Source of the DNA: Methanoregula sp.
GTDB taxonomy: Archaea > Halobacteriota > Methanomicrobia > Methanomicrobiales > Methanospirillaceae
Direction: 5' to 3'
Length of the DNA stretch: 5,613 bases
Assembly: GCA_003136075.1 (NCBI GenBank)
Contig: PNBP01000157.1
Location: forward strand, 3,599-9,211
Of the stretch, positions 1 to 5,433 are shown one piece after another. How positions within the stretch are numbered: the stretch's first letter is position 1; every line of letters starts with the position of its first letter. The notes under the pieces were generated by a model. The model saw nothing but the letters and a program-made list of their open reading frames with translations, was not told the origin of the DNA and did not search any database. The position numbers and the translations under genes are program-made.

Positions 1-2
1 CA

Positions 3-770
3 CCCGCTCCCCCGATTTCGTCGTTCACATCAAATGTTACATCAGGGACGGTACCACTCTATATCCAGTTTAATGACACATCGGCAAATGCCCCTGGCAG
101 CTGGTTATGGTTCTTTGGAGACGGTGGGACCTCAACTGTGCAGAATCCGGTCTACGAATATACTACCCCCGGTTCTTACACGGTCATCCTGACCGCCACC
201 AATTCTGCCGGGTCCAACACAACGGACATAGCAAAGTACATCACTGCTTCTGCCATCACTATGCCTGTTACCTCATTCAAGTCCGATGTGACCACGGGAA
301 TTGCTCCGCTCACAGTGCAGTTCACTGACACTTCACAGAATTATCCGACATCCTGGCTCTGGAACTTTGGGGATGGCAGTATCTCGACCGTAGAGAACCC
401 GTTGCATGTCTACCTTGGCGCAGGCACCTATTCGGTCCTCCTGACGGCATCCAATAGTGCGGGAAGCCAGACAAACTCGTCGAGTACCGCCATTGTTGTC
501 ACTTCCGGTGTCACACAAGCCGCAACCACGATACCTGTTACCGTACCGACCATTCTTCCGGCAGCCCTGAGTACAACCACCCCTGCTCCAGCTCATGTTA
601 CGGTTTCACCGGTGACCACCCCCGCTGCCACCGGATCCTCTGATAACTCTTCCGGGCTCTTCATGGTGATCGTGGTCCTGGTTATTGTCGTGATTATTCT
701 TGCCATATCGTTTATCCTGAGACAAAGGCCCCCCAAGGGACCCCACCGATCTCATGGTGGAGAGCTCTGA
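3..770 (+). CDS. PKD-repeat surface protein, C-terminal membrane anchor (5' partial)
   Basis: The frame is open from the window edge, so the true start lies upstream; 255 residues are visible. Two PKD (Ig-like) domains are seen at about residues 6-84 and 86-166. Each carries the hallmark W-x-F-GDG motif (WFFGDG, WNFGDG), then an ENP/QNP turn, a G-[ST]-Y strand and the TASNSAGS-type end strand. Residues 168-217 are a Thr/Pro/Ser-rich stalk, of the kind often glycosylated in archaeal surface proteins. Residues 219-239 are a strongly hydrophobic Val/Ile/Leu helix, followed by a basic tail (RQRPPKGPHR). PKD domains mediate extracellular protein or carbohydrate contacts, so I infer a cell-surface adhesin or S-layer-associated protein held by a single C-terminal helix with the tail inside. 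No PGF-CTERM-type sorting motif is visible. Any catalytic domain would be in the missing N-terminal part. Confidence 0.9.
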   Translation, partial: PAPPISSFTSNVTSGTVPLYIQFNDTSANAPGSWLWFFGDGGTSTVQNPVYEYTTPGSYTVILTATNSAGSNTTDIAKYITASAITMPVTSFKSDVTTGIAPLTVQFTDTSQNYPTSWLWNFGDGSISTVENPLHVYLGAGTYSVLLTASNSAGSQTNSSSTAIVVTSGVTQAATTIPVTVPTILPAALSTTTPAPAHVTVSPVTTPAATGSSDNSSGLFMVIVVLVIVVIILAISFILRQRPPKGPHRSHGGEL

Positions 771-780
771 TCCATCTCCC

Positions 781-805
781 TCTTTTTTCCCTACGTGTTT
801 TTTTT
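781..805 (+). terminator. Oligo-T terminator after the PKD gene
   Basis: Two T tracts (six T at 783-788, eight T at 798-805) begin 12 bases after the stop codon. Archaeal RNA polymerase terminates at U-rich runs without needing a hairpin, and no strong stem precedes these tracts. Confidence 0.6.
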
Positions 806-1180
806 CAACTATATCAATTACAAACCGGATACCCTTTTTCCCGGCCGAAAAATCCACCCCGTTTTGGTAAAACAGTTAAAAATCCCGAACAAAATTGGTT
901 CTTAAAGGTGTAGTGTTGATGTGTCCCGGAGTAATTATCCAAAAAAGCGCATAGCTTCAATTCAACAGTATCTTGTTTTTTTAATCTGAAAAAATTCAAG
1001 GTGATCGGTCACCGGGTGTAGGGAAATAGCTGAATTGTGCATATTTTTATTAATAACGCACTGTTGACTGTGAAATATTCAAAAAAGGGAGAAGTCCCTG
1101 TTGGGGTGTAAAATCATTTACATCAAGGCCTCTTCTGAATACATTAGTGTACCTTATCAGCATCCTTATTATCCACCAGA
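806..1180. other. AT-rich intergenic region with short hairpins
   Basis: No convincing gene is present between the PKD gene and the PAS gene. Open frames here are short and low in complexity. The region holds three compact inverted repeats: GGTGA-TCGG-TCACC at 1000-1013, AGGGA-GAAG-TCCCT at 1086-1099, and the longer TGTAAA palindrome listed separately. A TATA-like stretch (catatttttattaata, about 1039-1054) could be a second promoter, but nothing obvious starts from it. Confidence 0.5.
1105..1124. promoter_or_regulatory. Operator-like palindrome upstream of the PAS gene
   Basis: A perfect inverted repeat TGTAAA-ATCA-TTTACA (1107-1122) extends to eight pairs if one G-T pair is allowed. It sits about 60 bases upstream of the presumed TATA box of the PAS gene, where an activator dimer could bind. 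No regulator for it is encoded in the window, so the role is inferred. Confidence 0.35.
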
Positions 1181-1189
1181 TTTTTATAC
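1181..1189 (+). promoter_or_regulatory. Probable TATA box of the PAS gene
   Basis: The stretch tttttatac lies 22-30 bases before the ATG at 1211. With the usual archaeal spacing of about 25 bases to the start point, the transcript would begin close to the start codon and be leaderless or nearly so. This fits the lack of a good Shine-Dalgarno site; only a weak agga lies at 1200-1203. Confidence 0.45.
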
Positions 1190-1210
1190 AAGGGTCTAAC
1201 AGGATCATTT

Positions 1211-1912
1211 ATGGCGGACACGAGAAGGCTCACATGGCCGGTTAAACGCGAGGATGATTTCCTCCGTATTGTCGCATATATCACTATTGCAACGGTACTC
1301 ATATTCGTCATCGATATCAGCACACCACTCGGAGTGATGATCTGGATTCTGTATCTTATCCCGCTGTTCCTGACCGTGTACCTCAGCTGGAAATATGCAC
1401 CGTTGGTGATGACCGGCGTATTTGCACTCCTTATGGTCATAAGTTTTTTCCTGTCCCCACGTGATATGTCGGTAGAATACGCTCTTATCGACCGGGTCTT
1501 CTTCGTGTCGGTGTTAGTCGTCGCCTCATTTTTCATTAAGGATTATATATCGAATGTCGAAGGTCTTGTCTCAAGTGAAGAGCGATACCGGTCTCTTATT
1601 GAGTGGCTGCCGGAAGGGATTGTGGTATACCGAGAAGGTGCGATCGCGTACGTAAATCCTGCCGGCTCCCGTTTACTTGGAGTGGATCTTGGAGAGAACC
1701 TGACAGGCCGCGATATCATCAGTATGATCGATCCGGAATTTCAGGCACTATTCCGGCAGCGGGTTGCCCAAGCCGCACTCGGTGCACGGATGAACATTGA
1801 CAACGTACGGCTTCTCAGGCCGGACAAAAGGGAAGTAACCGTCGATATCTATCTTGGAGCTGTATTCTGGGGTAATGGGACTGCGGTACAGATTGTAATG
1901 AGAAATTCCTGA
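1211..1912 (+). CDS. 4-TM membrane PAS sensor without an output domain
   Basis: This 233-residue protein has four predicted membrane helices at about 18-35, 40-59, 62-82 and 93-110. The segment with STPLGVMIW...LYLIP between helices 1 and 2 resembles the N-terminal membrane modules of many archaeal and bacterial sensor kinases. A short linker (SSEERYRSL, 121-129) leads into a complete PAS domain at about 124-233, with the typical LPEGIVV strand, the YVNPAGSRLLG helix, a DPE...F helix region and the final AVQIVMRN strand. PAS domains bind ligands or cofactors or mediate dimer contacts; no cofactor can be assigned here. There is no kinase, GGDEF or HTH domain, so the protein cannot signal alone and may act through a partner. 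The stop comes just where such proteins usually continue with a D-I-T-E-R-type linker into the next domain, so truncation is possible (see findings). The ATG at 1211 is the only good start. Confidence 0.85.
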   Translation: MADTRRLTWPVKREDDFLRIVAYITIATVLIFVIDISTPLGVMIWILYLIPLFLTVYLSWKYAPLVMTGVFALLMVISFFLSPRDMSVEYALIDRVFFVSVLVVASFFIKDYISNVEGLVSSEERYRSLIEWLPEGIVVYREGAIAYVNPAGSRLLGVDLGENLTGRDIISMIDPEFQALFRQRVAQAALGARMNIDNVRLLRPDKREVTVDIYLGAVFWGNGTAVQIVMRNS

Positions 1913-1960
1913 TGTGACAGAAGGGATATGGATGAGAGGTTCTGTTGCGTTGGCAATTGA

Positions 1961-2071
1961 TTTAATAAAAATCATTGCAGTGAAATATTGGCCAAAACGA
2001 GGGATTACATGTCGAAGTACAAGTGGAACTCCAACGAGATTATCTCACTTAAAGTCTATAAAGTGGTTTAA
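1961..2071 (+). pseudogene. Possible decayed C-terminal coding fragment
   Basis: After the PAS stop codon the same frame is closed again at 1958-1960 (tga), then runs open for 36 codons to taa at 2069-2071. From about 2009 onward, most codons end in G or C, unlike the AT-rich DNA around them, and the peptide (AKTRDYMSKYKWNS...) reads like protein. The pattern ARxYxxxxxW...xVYxxV vaguely recalls the last helices of family 4 glycosyltransferases. No start codon or ribosome site is visible. It could be a remnant of a disrupted gene or a chance open stretch. Confidence 0.22.
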
Positions 2072-2083
2072 CAATAGAAAAGA

Positions 2084-2130
2084 TTTATTCTTTTTTTTTA
2101 TTAAAACCAATAATCTCCGGTTTTCGAACC
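2084..2130. terminator. T-rich and hairpin zone between convergent genes
   Basis: A run of nine T at about 2091-2099 inside tttattctttttttttatt would end transcripts from the PAS side. It is followed by two overlapping stem-loops: AAAACC/GGTTTT (2103-2108 with 2119-2124) and GGTT-TTCG-AACC (2119-2130), the latter with a UUCG-type loop. The zone lies just outside the 3' end of the minus-strand HAD gene and may serve both transcripts, although the minus strand lacks its own long T run here. Confidence 0.5.
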
Positions 2131-2136
2131 AATCCT

Positions 2137-2820
2137 TTACAGTCGTTCAAGAATGCCCGGAAGGTCGTTCATCGTATCAATGCAGTAATCTGCCCCGACA
2201 CATTCCCGGGTTGTAAGGAACCGGTCCCCGTACCGGGCATATACCGTCCGGATCCCCAGGTTCCGGCAGGGTTCGATGTCACGCCGCGGGCTGTCACCGA
2301 CAAACAGGACCTGATCCGGGCTGAGGTTCAACACGTTAAGTGCAGCGAGGAATGGTTCGGCAGCCGGCTTTTTTTTGTTGACCATGTCAAAAGTGACCAT
2401 GCAGTCAAAGAAGGGGAGAATGTCGCATTTTAAAAGACGCGGCACGGCATCTTTTTTCTCGGCATCGGTTACAACTCCCATGGGGTATCCCAGACCGGCG
2501 ATAGTGCGCAGGGTATCGCAGACGCCGTCATAGGGAACGATATGCCGTAGTTTTTCGGTATGGTAAATCCGGCATGCCTCAATAAACTTCCCGTCAGCAG
2601 GCATCTCCCGTTCGGTCATGTACTGCCGGATGTTTTCGGGAGATTCAAATCCATGATGGGTATTCAGGAAATACGAAAACAGCTCATTCCCGTCGTGGCA
2701 GCCCAGGTATCGCACAACATGATCACATGCCGCAATCTGTGCGCCGACAAGATCAAACAACGTGTTATCCATGTCGAAAAGGATGGCTCGTATAGGCTCT
2801 CGATGACTTCCTTCCTGCAT
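2137..2820 (-). CDS. HAD-family hydrolase (phosphatase, subfamily IA-like)
   Basis: This 227-residue protein has all four haloacid dehalogenase motifs. Motif I is FDMDNT, with nucleophile D16 and acid/base D18. Motif II is VVTDA with T118. Motif III is the lysine of KKKP (about K151). Motif IV is VGDSPRRD, with D176 and D181 as Mg2+ ligands. A helical cap of about residues 23-100 between motifs I and II marks subfamily I, as in phosphoglycolate phosphatases and related enzymes. It should be a soluble Mg2+-dependent phosphatase acting on a small phosphorylated metabolite; the substrate cannot be read from sequence. The length is normal for the family. The ATG at 2820 gives motif I at the usual depth, and an in-frame tga lies about eight codons upstream with no other start between. 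No strong Shine-Dalgarno site is visible. It converges with the PAS gene and diverges from the STAS gene, so it is probably transcribed alone. Confidence 0.92.
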   Translation of the reverse strand: MQEGSHREPIRAILFDMDNTLFDLVGAQIAACDHVVRYLGCHDGNELFSYFLNTHHGFESPENIRQYMTEREMPADGKFIEACRIYHTEKLRHIVPYDGVCDTLRTIAGLGYPMGVVTDAEKKDAVPRLLKCDILPFFDCMVTFDMVNKKKPAAEPFLAALNVLNLSPDQVLFVGDSPRRDIEPCRNLGIRTVYARYGDRFLTTRECVGADYCIDTMNDLPGILERL

Positions 2821-2950
2821 GTGTACAGGATTATTCTCTTGTCAGATGCACATCAGGTTACCTGTCCGGGCAATGGGTGGCAGAATTCTTTTGGGATGCT
2901 GATTTGATTCTTGCGGGCTGACAAGGTCGTGTTTTGTGATCGGTACATTA

Positions 2951-2982
2951 AAAAAAATCCTGAACCGTTTTGGGATTTTTTT
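2951..2982. repeat. Perfect AT-rich inverted repeat (10-bp arms)
   Basis: The arms aaaaaaatcc (2951-2960) and ggattttttt (2973-2982) are exact reverse complements around a 12-base loop. On either strand the transcript would form a short stem ending in a U tract, which is the layout of a bidirectional terminator. It lies between divergent genes, where no known transcript should end. Confidence 0.6.
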
Positions 2983-3045
2983 GATACGGTAATACTTCAA
3001 TGTCCTTCTCACATATGGTGCCCGTATTTTAAGCAGGAAATGCAT

Positions 3046-3088
3046 CCGGCGAATGTAAACCGGGTTTTTTTACAAAAGCCGTTTTTTT
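3046..3088 (+). terminator. Possible oligo-T terminator of an unknown transcript
   Basis: A weak CCGG/CCGG stem (3046-3049 with 3060-3063) is followed by seven T (3065-3071), and a second seven-T run lies at 3082-3088. No plus-strand gene precedes it, so it may end an unrecognised RNA or insulate the STAS gene from read-through. Confidence 0.28.
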
Positions 3089-3193
3089 GTTCATTCGTGC
3101 ATGATGAAAAAACATACTACGCTCACTTCGCAGGCACATATCAGCATGAACGGGTGAATACGATATCCTTGGCAAAAAGTCTAAAAGACCATC

Positions 3194-3203
3194 GTTTTAA
3201 AAA
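3194..3203 (+). promoter_or_regulatory. Probable TATA box of the STAS gene
   Basis: The stretch gttttaaaaa lies about 55-60 bases before the ATG at 3257. With standard spacing, transcription would start near 3225-3230 and leave a leader of about 30 bases. An alternative AT-rich element is acattaaaaaaag at 3209-3221. The leader carries a modest Shine-Dalgarno site, aaggga at 3242-3247, ten bases from the start codon. Confidence 0.4.
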
Positions 3204-3256
3204 TCCCAACATTAAAAAAAGACCACGGGCAATAGTAAAACAAGGGAACATTTTTT

Positions 3257-4564
3257 ATGGAAGCACGAAGCGAACGCAAAGATGGTGTCCTGATCTTTTT
3301 TATCAATGGCCGACTGGATGCTTTTGGTGCCCGGCAGCTGGATGACTGGACAAAGGAAACCCTGCATGATGATGACAAGGAACTGGTGCTGGACCTTTCG
3401 GGATCCACGTACCTTTCCAGTGGCGGGCTCCGCACCTTTCTTGTATTGAAAAAGGAGATGAAACGCCGGAACGGGCGGTTCGCGCTTGCCGGGGTCGGGG
3501 AGTACTCAAAAAAAGTCCTTGATATGGCCGGTTTTTCTTCCCTGTATGATATATACCCGACAGCTGATGAAGCGGTGGCCGATCTGGCAAAAAAACGAAA
3601 GAACCCCACGCTGTTCAATGAAATCTTCTATAAAAAGATCGAAGAGGCAGGTGTCAGCATGACGATTGAGCCCGGCTGGATGACAAGCCCTCCGGCACTC
3701 AGAATCACGGGCGACTTAAAAAAAATCCTGCATGCACAACTGAAAGAATCAGATATTGCTGCCCTGCCGTTTGCAGATATCTCGTATTCTCTGGGCCTTG
3801 GTGCGCTTGGCTCTGATGTGAAAGAAGCGATGCCGGTCCTTGGCGAAATGATCACCCTGTATGGTTCCATGGTCTGGCTCCCGACCGATGGGAACAATAC
3901 ACCGGATTTTTTCACCCCGGTAAATGCCAAAGGTGATATCCCAATCTACACCGGGTTCAATGTGACGCTGGACGGCCCTTTCAATGAATACCTCACCCTT
4001 GATACAACCAATAACAAGGGTGTGAGCATTGCTGATATTTACCGGATGATCTTTTCAAGCGCTAAAGATCGGGTGAAGATTTTCAAAGGCGTTGTTGCGA
4101 TCACCATCTGGGGGGTTCTTGACGGTCTGGCAAGTTCCGGCATCAAGAAGTCGCCGCTTGCCGACACCAATCTCCCGCCCGGTGCATCGATCATGGATAC
4201 CGCCCGGCAGGGAACCTGGATGGCATCCGACGCGAATATGGGATATAAGGGTGATACGCTGGTGAGTTTTGGTATCGGTATCGACCTGACATATGACCTG
4301 TCAGGGTTCAATGCAGACCTGCTCAGTTCCCTGTATTATTCCAACCCCGCAAACAAGGGGGCATCCCGGGAGATGTACCTGCACAACCATGGGGTGGTGT
4401 TCCGCGGCGTCCCGTACGATGCGTCCCTTGACCTCAACTCACAGGTGCAGAAGATCGTGACAGATGGCACGTTTGTGGATATGCGCCATCTGCTTGACAG
4501 CACCAGGCTGAGGAAAGCCAAGATTGGCGTTGCCTATATCCAGGATATTGTGCGGGAAGGATGA
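3257..4564 (+). CDS. STAS-domain protein with a large uncharacterised C-terminal domain
   Basis: This is a 435-residue soluble protein. Residues 8-112 form a clear STAS domain of the anti-sigma-factor antagonist (SpoIIAA/RsbV) type: a VLIFFINGRLDA strand and turn, the core DLSGSTYLSSGGLRTF, a GRFALAGV strand and an F-SSLYDIYPTADEAVADL end. By alignment S55 matches the serine that is phosphorylated in SpoIIAA, while S54 replaces the usual Asp before it. In bacteria such domains switch partners with a serine kinase when phosphorylated. Archaea have no sigma factors, so the partner here must differ. After a basic linker (AKKRKN, 111-116), residues 117-435 form an alpha/beta region I cannot assign. 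Its notable stretches are SLGLGALGSD (178-187), WLPTDGNNTPDFF (207-219), TIWGVLDG (283-290), SFGIGIDL (337-344) and YLHNHGVVFRG (374-384). No membrane helix or PP2C or kinase motif set is evident. The ATG at 3257 is well supported by the STAS domain beginning a few residues later. An oligo-T run follows the stop. Confidence 0.88.
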   Translation: MEARSERKDGVLIFFINGRLDAFGARQLDDWTKETLHDDDKELVLDLSGSTYLSSGGLRTFLVLKKEMKRRNGRFALAGVGEYSKKVLDMAGFSSLYDIYPTADEAVADLAKKRKNPTLFNEIFYKKIEEAGVSMTIEPGWMTSPPALRITGDLKKILHAQLKESDIAALPFADISYSLGLGALGSDVKEAMPVLGEMITLYGSMVWLPTDGNNTPDFFTPVNAKGDIPIYTGFNVTLDGPFNEYLTLDTTNNKGVSIADIYRMIFSSAKDRVKIFKGVVAITIWGVLDGLASSGIKKSPLADTNLPPGASIMDTARQGTWMASDANMGYKGDTLVSFGIGIDLTYDLSGFNADLLSSLYYSNPANKGASREMYLHNHGVVFRGVPYDASLDLNSQVQKIVTDGTFVDMRHLLDSTRLRKAKIGVAYIQDIVREG

Positions 4565-4577
4565 TGTGGGGGGGCGA

Positions 4578-4585
4578 TTTTTTTT
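4578..4585 (+). terminator. Oligo-T terminator after the STAS gene
   Basis: Eight T follow a G-rich stretch 14 bases after the stop codon, in the 30-base gap between the convergent STAS and Cys-rich genes. This is a typical archaeal plus-strand termination site. Confidence 0.6.
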
Positions 4586-4594
4586 ACGGCCTTG

Positions 4595-4852
4595 TTATTT
4601 CGTGCAGAAGTGGCCGATAATCAGATGTTCTTTTGTAAATAACTCACACGCCGGACAATAGCAGTTGCCTAATTTTGCATTTTCTGCAACTGATGATTTC
4701 CCTCGTGCACAGAAGAGACCCTGTGGGGGGTTGTTCTGGAGATTATTCATTTTATATGTCGGGCAGGATCCACAATACTTTTTGCAAATCTCCATGTTTC
4801 CTGCATTATCATCCACTTTTTCCACGGTTGACTTCATGACGAGATATTCCAT
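4595..4852 (-). CDS. Cys-rich small protein, DUF2769-like
   Basis: This 85-residue protein has eight cysteines: C23, C27 and C30 (C-x3-C-x2-C in EICKKYCGSCPTY), C48 (LFCARGKS), C64, C66 and C69 (C-x-C-x2-C in NCYCPAC), and C83 near the end (GHFC). This spacing and the CGSCPTY / LFCARGKS / CPAC signatures match what I know of the DUF2769 family of methanogens, which has no known function. Such clustering suggests a metal site (zinc or iron-sulfur), but the metal is not known. There is no signal peptide or membrane helix. The start at 4852 is not certain: no good Shine-Dalgarno site precedes it, and a second Met lies at residue 6. The N-terminal 20 residues precede the first Cys motif. A possible small ORF ends 17 bases upstream on the same strand, so the two may share a transcript. 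Confidence 0.8.
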   Translation of the reverse strand: MEYLVMKSTVEKVDDNAGNMEICKKYCGSCPTYKMNNLQNNPPQGLFCARGKSSVAENAKLGNCYCPACELFTKEHLIIGHFCTK

Positions 4853-4869
4853 CTGGTGATGACATAAAT

Positions 4870-4986
4870 CTATGCCCGGATAATTTCGTCAGAGACCAAA
4901 TCTGGTGACTTGCCACCCCAATACCTCACGATCAGTTCAACCTGCTCATAACCCAGCCACAGGGTAATCTCCCGGCACCCCCACAT
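4870..4986 (-). CDS. Possible 38-residue small protein upstream of the DUF2769 gene
   Basis: The reading frame is open from 5061; I use the ATG at 4986 because the part before it overlaps inverted repeats. The peptide from CREITLWLGYEQVELIV to SPDLVSDEII has a natural composition, and about 60% of its codons end in G or C. It ends 17 bases before the DUF2769 start on the same strand, as in an operon. Ahead of the ATG is only a weak purine stretch (gaagaag). An earlier ATG at 5025 or a GTG at 5061 would give 51 or 63 residues. I do not recognise a family. It could be a small protein, a leader peptide, or the end of a decayed gene. Confidence 0.35.
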   Translation of the reverse strand: MWGCREITLWLGYEQVELIVRYWGGKSPDLVSDEIIRA

Positions 4987-4996
4987 CTTCTTCAAA

Positions 4997-5088
4997 TGAG
5001 ATACCCCCGGTAGGGGTACCTCCATTAGTATGACAGATCCCCCCCCACCAGGGTATCTCACTTAACATGACAATCAGGCAGGTACCCC
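4997..5088 (-). repeat. Overlapping, competing inverted repeats (possible structured leader)
   Basis: Three pairings share the same bases. TGAGATACCC (4997-5006) pairs with GGGTATCTCA (5051-5060), ten perfect pairs. TACCCC (5002-5007) pairs with GGGGTA (5013-5018) as a five-base-loop hairpin. GGGGTACC (5013-5020) pairs with GGTACCCC (5081-5088), eight perfect pairs. The second cannot form together with either of the others. On the minus strand a ggaggt sequence (5023-5018) abuts the small hairpin. A run of eight C lies at 5039-5046. Read as RNA this is a switch-like layout; read as DNA it may be a set of binding sites. Confidence 0.5.
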
Positions 5089-5101
5089 CTCAGTGCCGGC
5101 A

Positions 5102-5179
5102 GGGTCACGCATGACTATGGGTGTCAATGGCCGTGTGACCCGGACGGGATTGTAAGATGGTCGCGATACGTTCCCGTAT
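5102..5179. repeat. Further inverted repeats in the 5' gap
   Basis: GGGTCAC (5102-5108) pairs with GTGACCC (5135-5141), extendable by one wobble and one further pair. ACGGGA (5144-5149) pairs with TCCCGT (5172-5177). ATACG-TTCC-CGTAT (5166-5179) is a compact perfect hairpin that competes with the ACGGGA pair. The palindrome tcgcga lies at 5161-5166. No gene is visible in this stretch. Confidence 0.45.
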
Positions 5180-5320
5180 ATCCACCCGGAATAATTCCTT
5201 AACACGTGAGGGATGAGCCGCTTAACAATGTAATGTGTATTATATGATCTGAGGAAACCGCTGACATTGAATAAAAACAACACAACAAAAAAAATCCCGG
5301 CCTCTCACCCTCTCGCAATC
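5180..5320. other. AT-rich gap, no gene seen
   Basis: This stretch has no coding signal on either strand. It includes the TATA-like site at 5238-5247, an A-rich run (gaataaaaacaacacaac, then eight A to about 5294) and a C-rich stretch. Together with the repeats to its left and the palindrome and promoter to its right, it fills the roughly 390 bases between the minus-strand small ORF and the plus-strand gene at 5448. Confidence 0.45.
5238..5247 (-). promoter_or_regulatory. TATA-like element, possibly for the small ORF and DUF2769 transcript
   Basis: On the minus strand this reads tcatataata, a fair archaeal TATA box. Transcription would start near 5210-5215 and give a leader of about 230 bases containing all the inverted repeats before the ATG at 4986. 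The motif is nearly symmetric, so it could also act on the plus strand. Confidence 0.3.
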
Positions 5321-5334
5321 TTGACCCGTGTCAA
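5321..5334. promoter_or_regulatory. Palindrome upstream of the last gene
   Basis: TTGAC-CCGT-GTCAA is a perfect inverted repeat about 47 bases upstream of the TATA box of the gene at 5448, followed by T-rich DNA (5339-5353). It could be a regulator site or a plus-strand stem-plus-T terminator; no plus-strand gene lies upstream that would need ending. Confidence 0.35.
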
Positions 5335-5380
5335 TACATTTTTATGATTTTTCTGCTGGCATACGACATCATAGAGAAGG

Positions 5381-5388
5381 CTTATATC
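5381..5388 (+). promoter_or_regulatory. Probable TATA box of the last gene
   Basis: The stretch cttatatc is preceded by the purine-rich agagaagg (5373-5380), as expected of a BRE. The start point would fall near 5410, giving a leader of about 35-40 bases that begins close to a small CAGAC/GTCTG stem-loop (5401-5418). Confidence 0.5.
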
Positions 5389-5433
5389 ATCACCAGATAA
5401 CAGACCACGTCCAGTCTGATGAATACAACCAAC

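Larger units (their letters stand above)
2821..3193. other. Divergent intergenic region, AT-rich, no clear gene
   Basis: This is the space between the divergent HAD and STAS genes. It contains many A and T tracts, one perfect long hairpin and one possible oligo-T terminator (both listed separately). Open frames on both strands here are rich in Lys, Phe and Arg from A/T runs and show no recognisable domain. The placement of a hairpin and T tracts before the STAS promoter would suit a short non-coding transcript on the plus strand, but no clear promoter for one can be named. Confidence 0.45.

Noticed and set aside
1144..1536. 130-residue minus-strand ORF opposite the PAS gene
   Set aside because: It is a shadow of the plus-strand gene, whose membrane helices and PAS domain explain the codon pattern.
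2842..3045. 67-residue minus-strand ORF ending just upstream of the HAD gene
   Set aside because: It runs through the A/T tracts and the perfect hairpin, has a Lys/Arg/Ile-rich composition typical of AT-rich non-coding DNA, and shows no recognisable motif or ribosome site.
3100..3165. Possible C/D-box guide RNA (atgatga at about 3101-3107 matches a C box)
   Set aside because: No D box (ctga) and no terminal stem follow within a suitable distance.
2911..3345. 144-residue plus-strand ORF overlapping the start of the STAS gene
   Set aside because: It is out of frame with the clear STAS domain, and its sequence is dominated by translated T and A runs.
5074..5283. 69-residue minus-strand ORF over the inverted-repeat cluster
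   Set aside because: It spans the palindromes and the TATA-like site, has no recognisable motif and no ribosome site. The repeats explain the lack of stops better than coding does.
2951..5298. A7-8TCC motif recurring at 2951, about 3720 and 5287
   Set aside because: One copy is inside a coding sequence (Lys-Lys-Ile-Leu) and the flanks do not match. A-tract repetition in this AT-rich DNA explains it.
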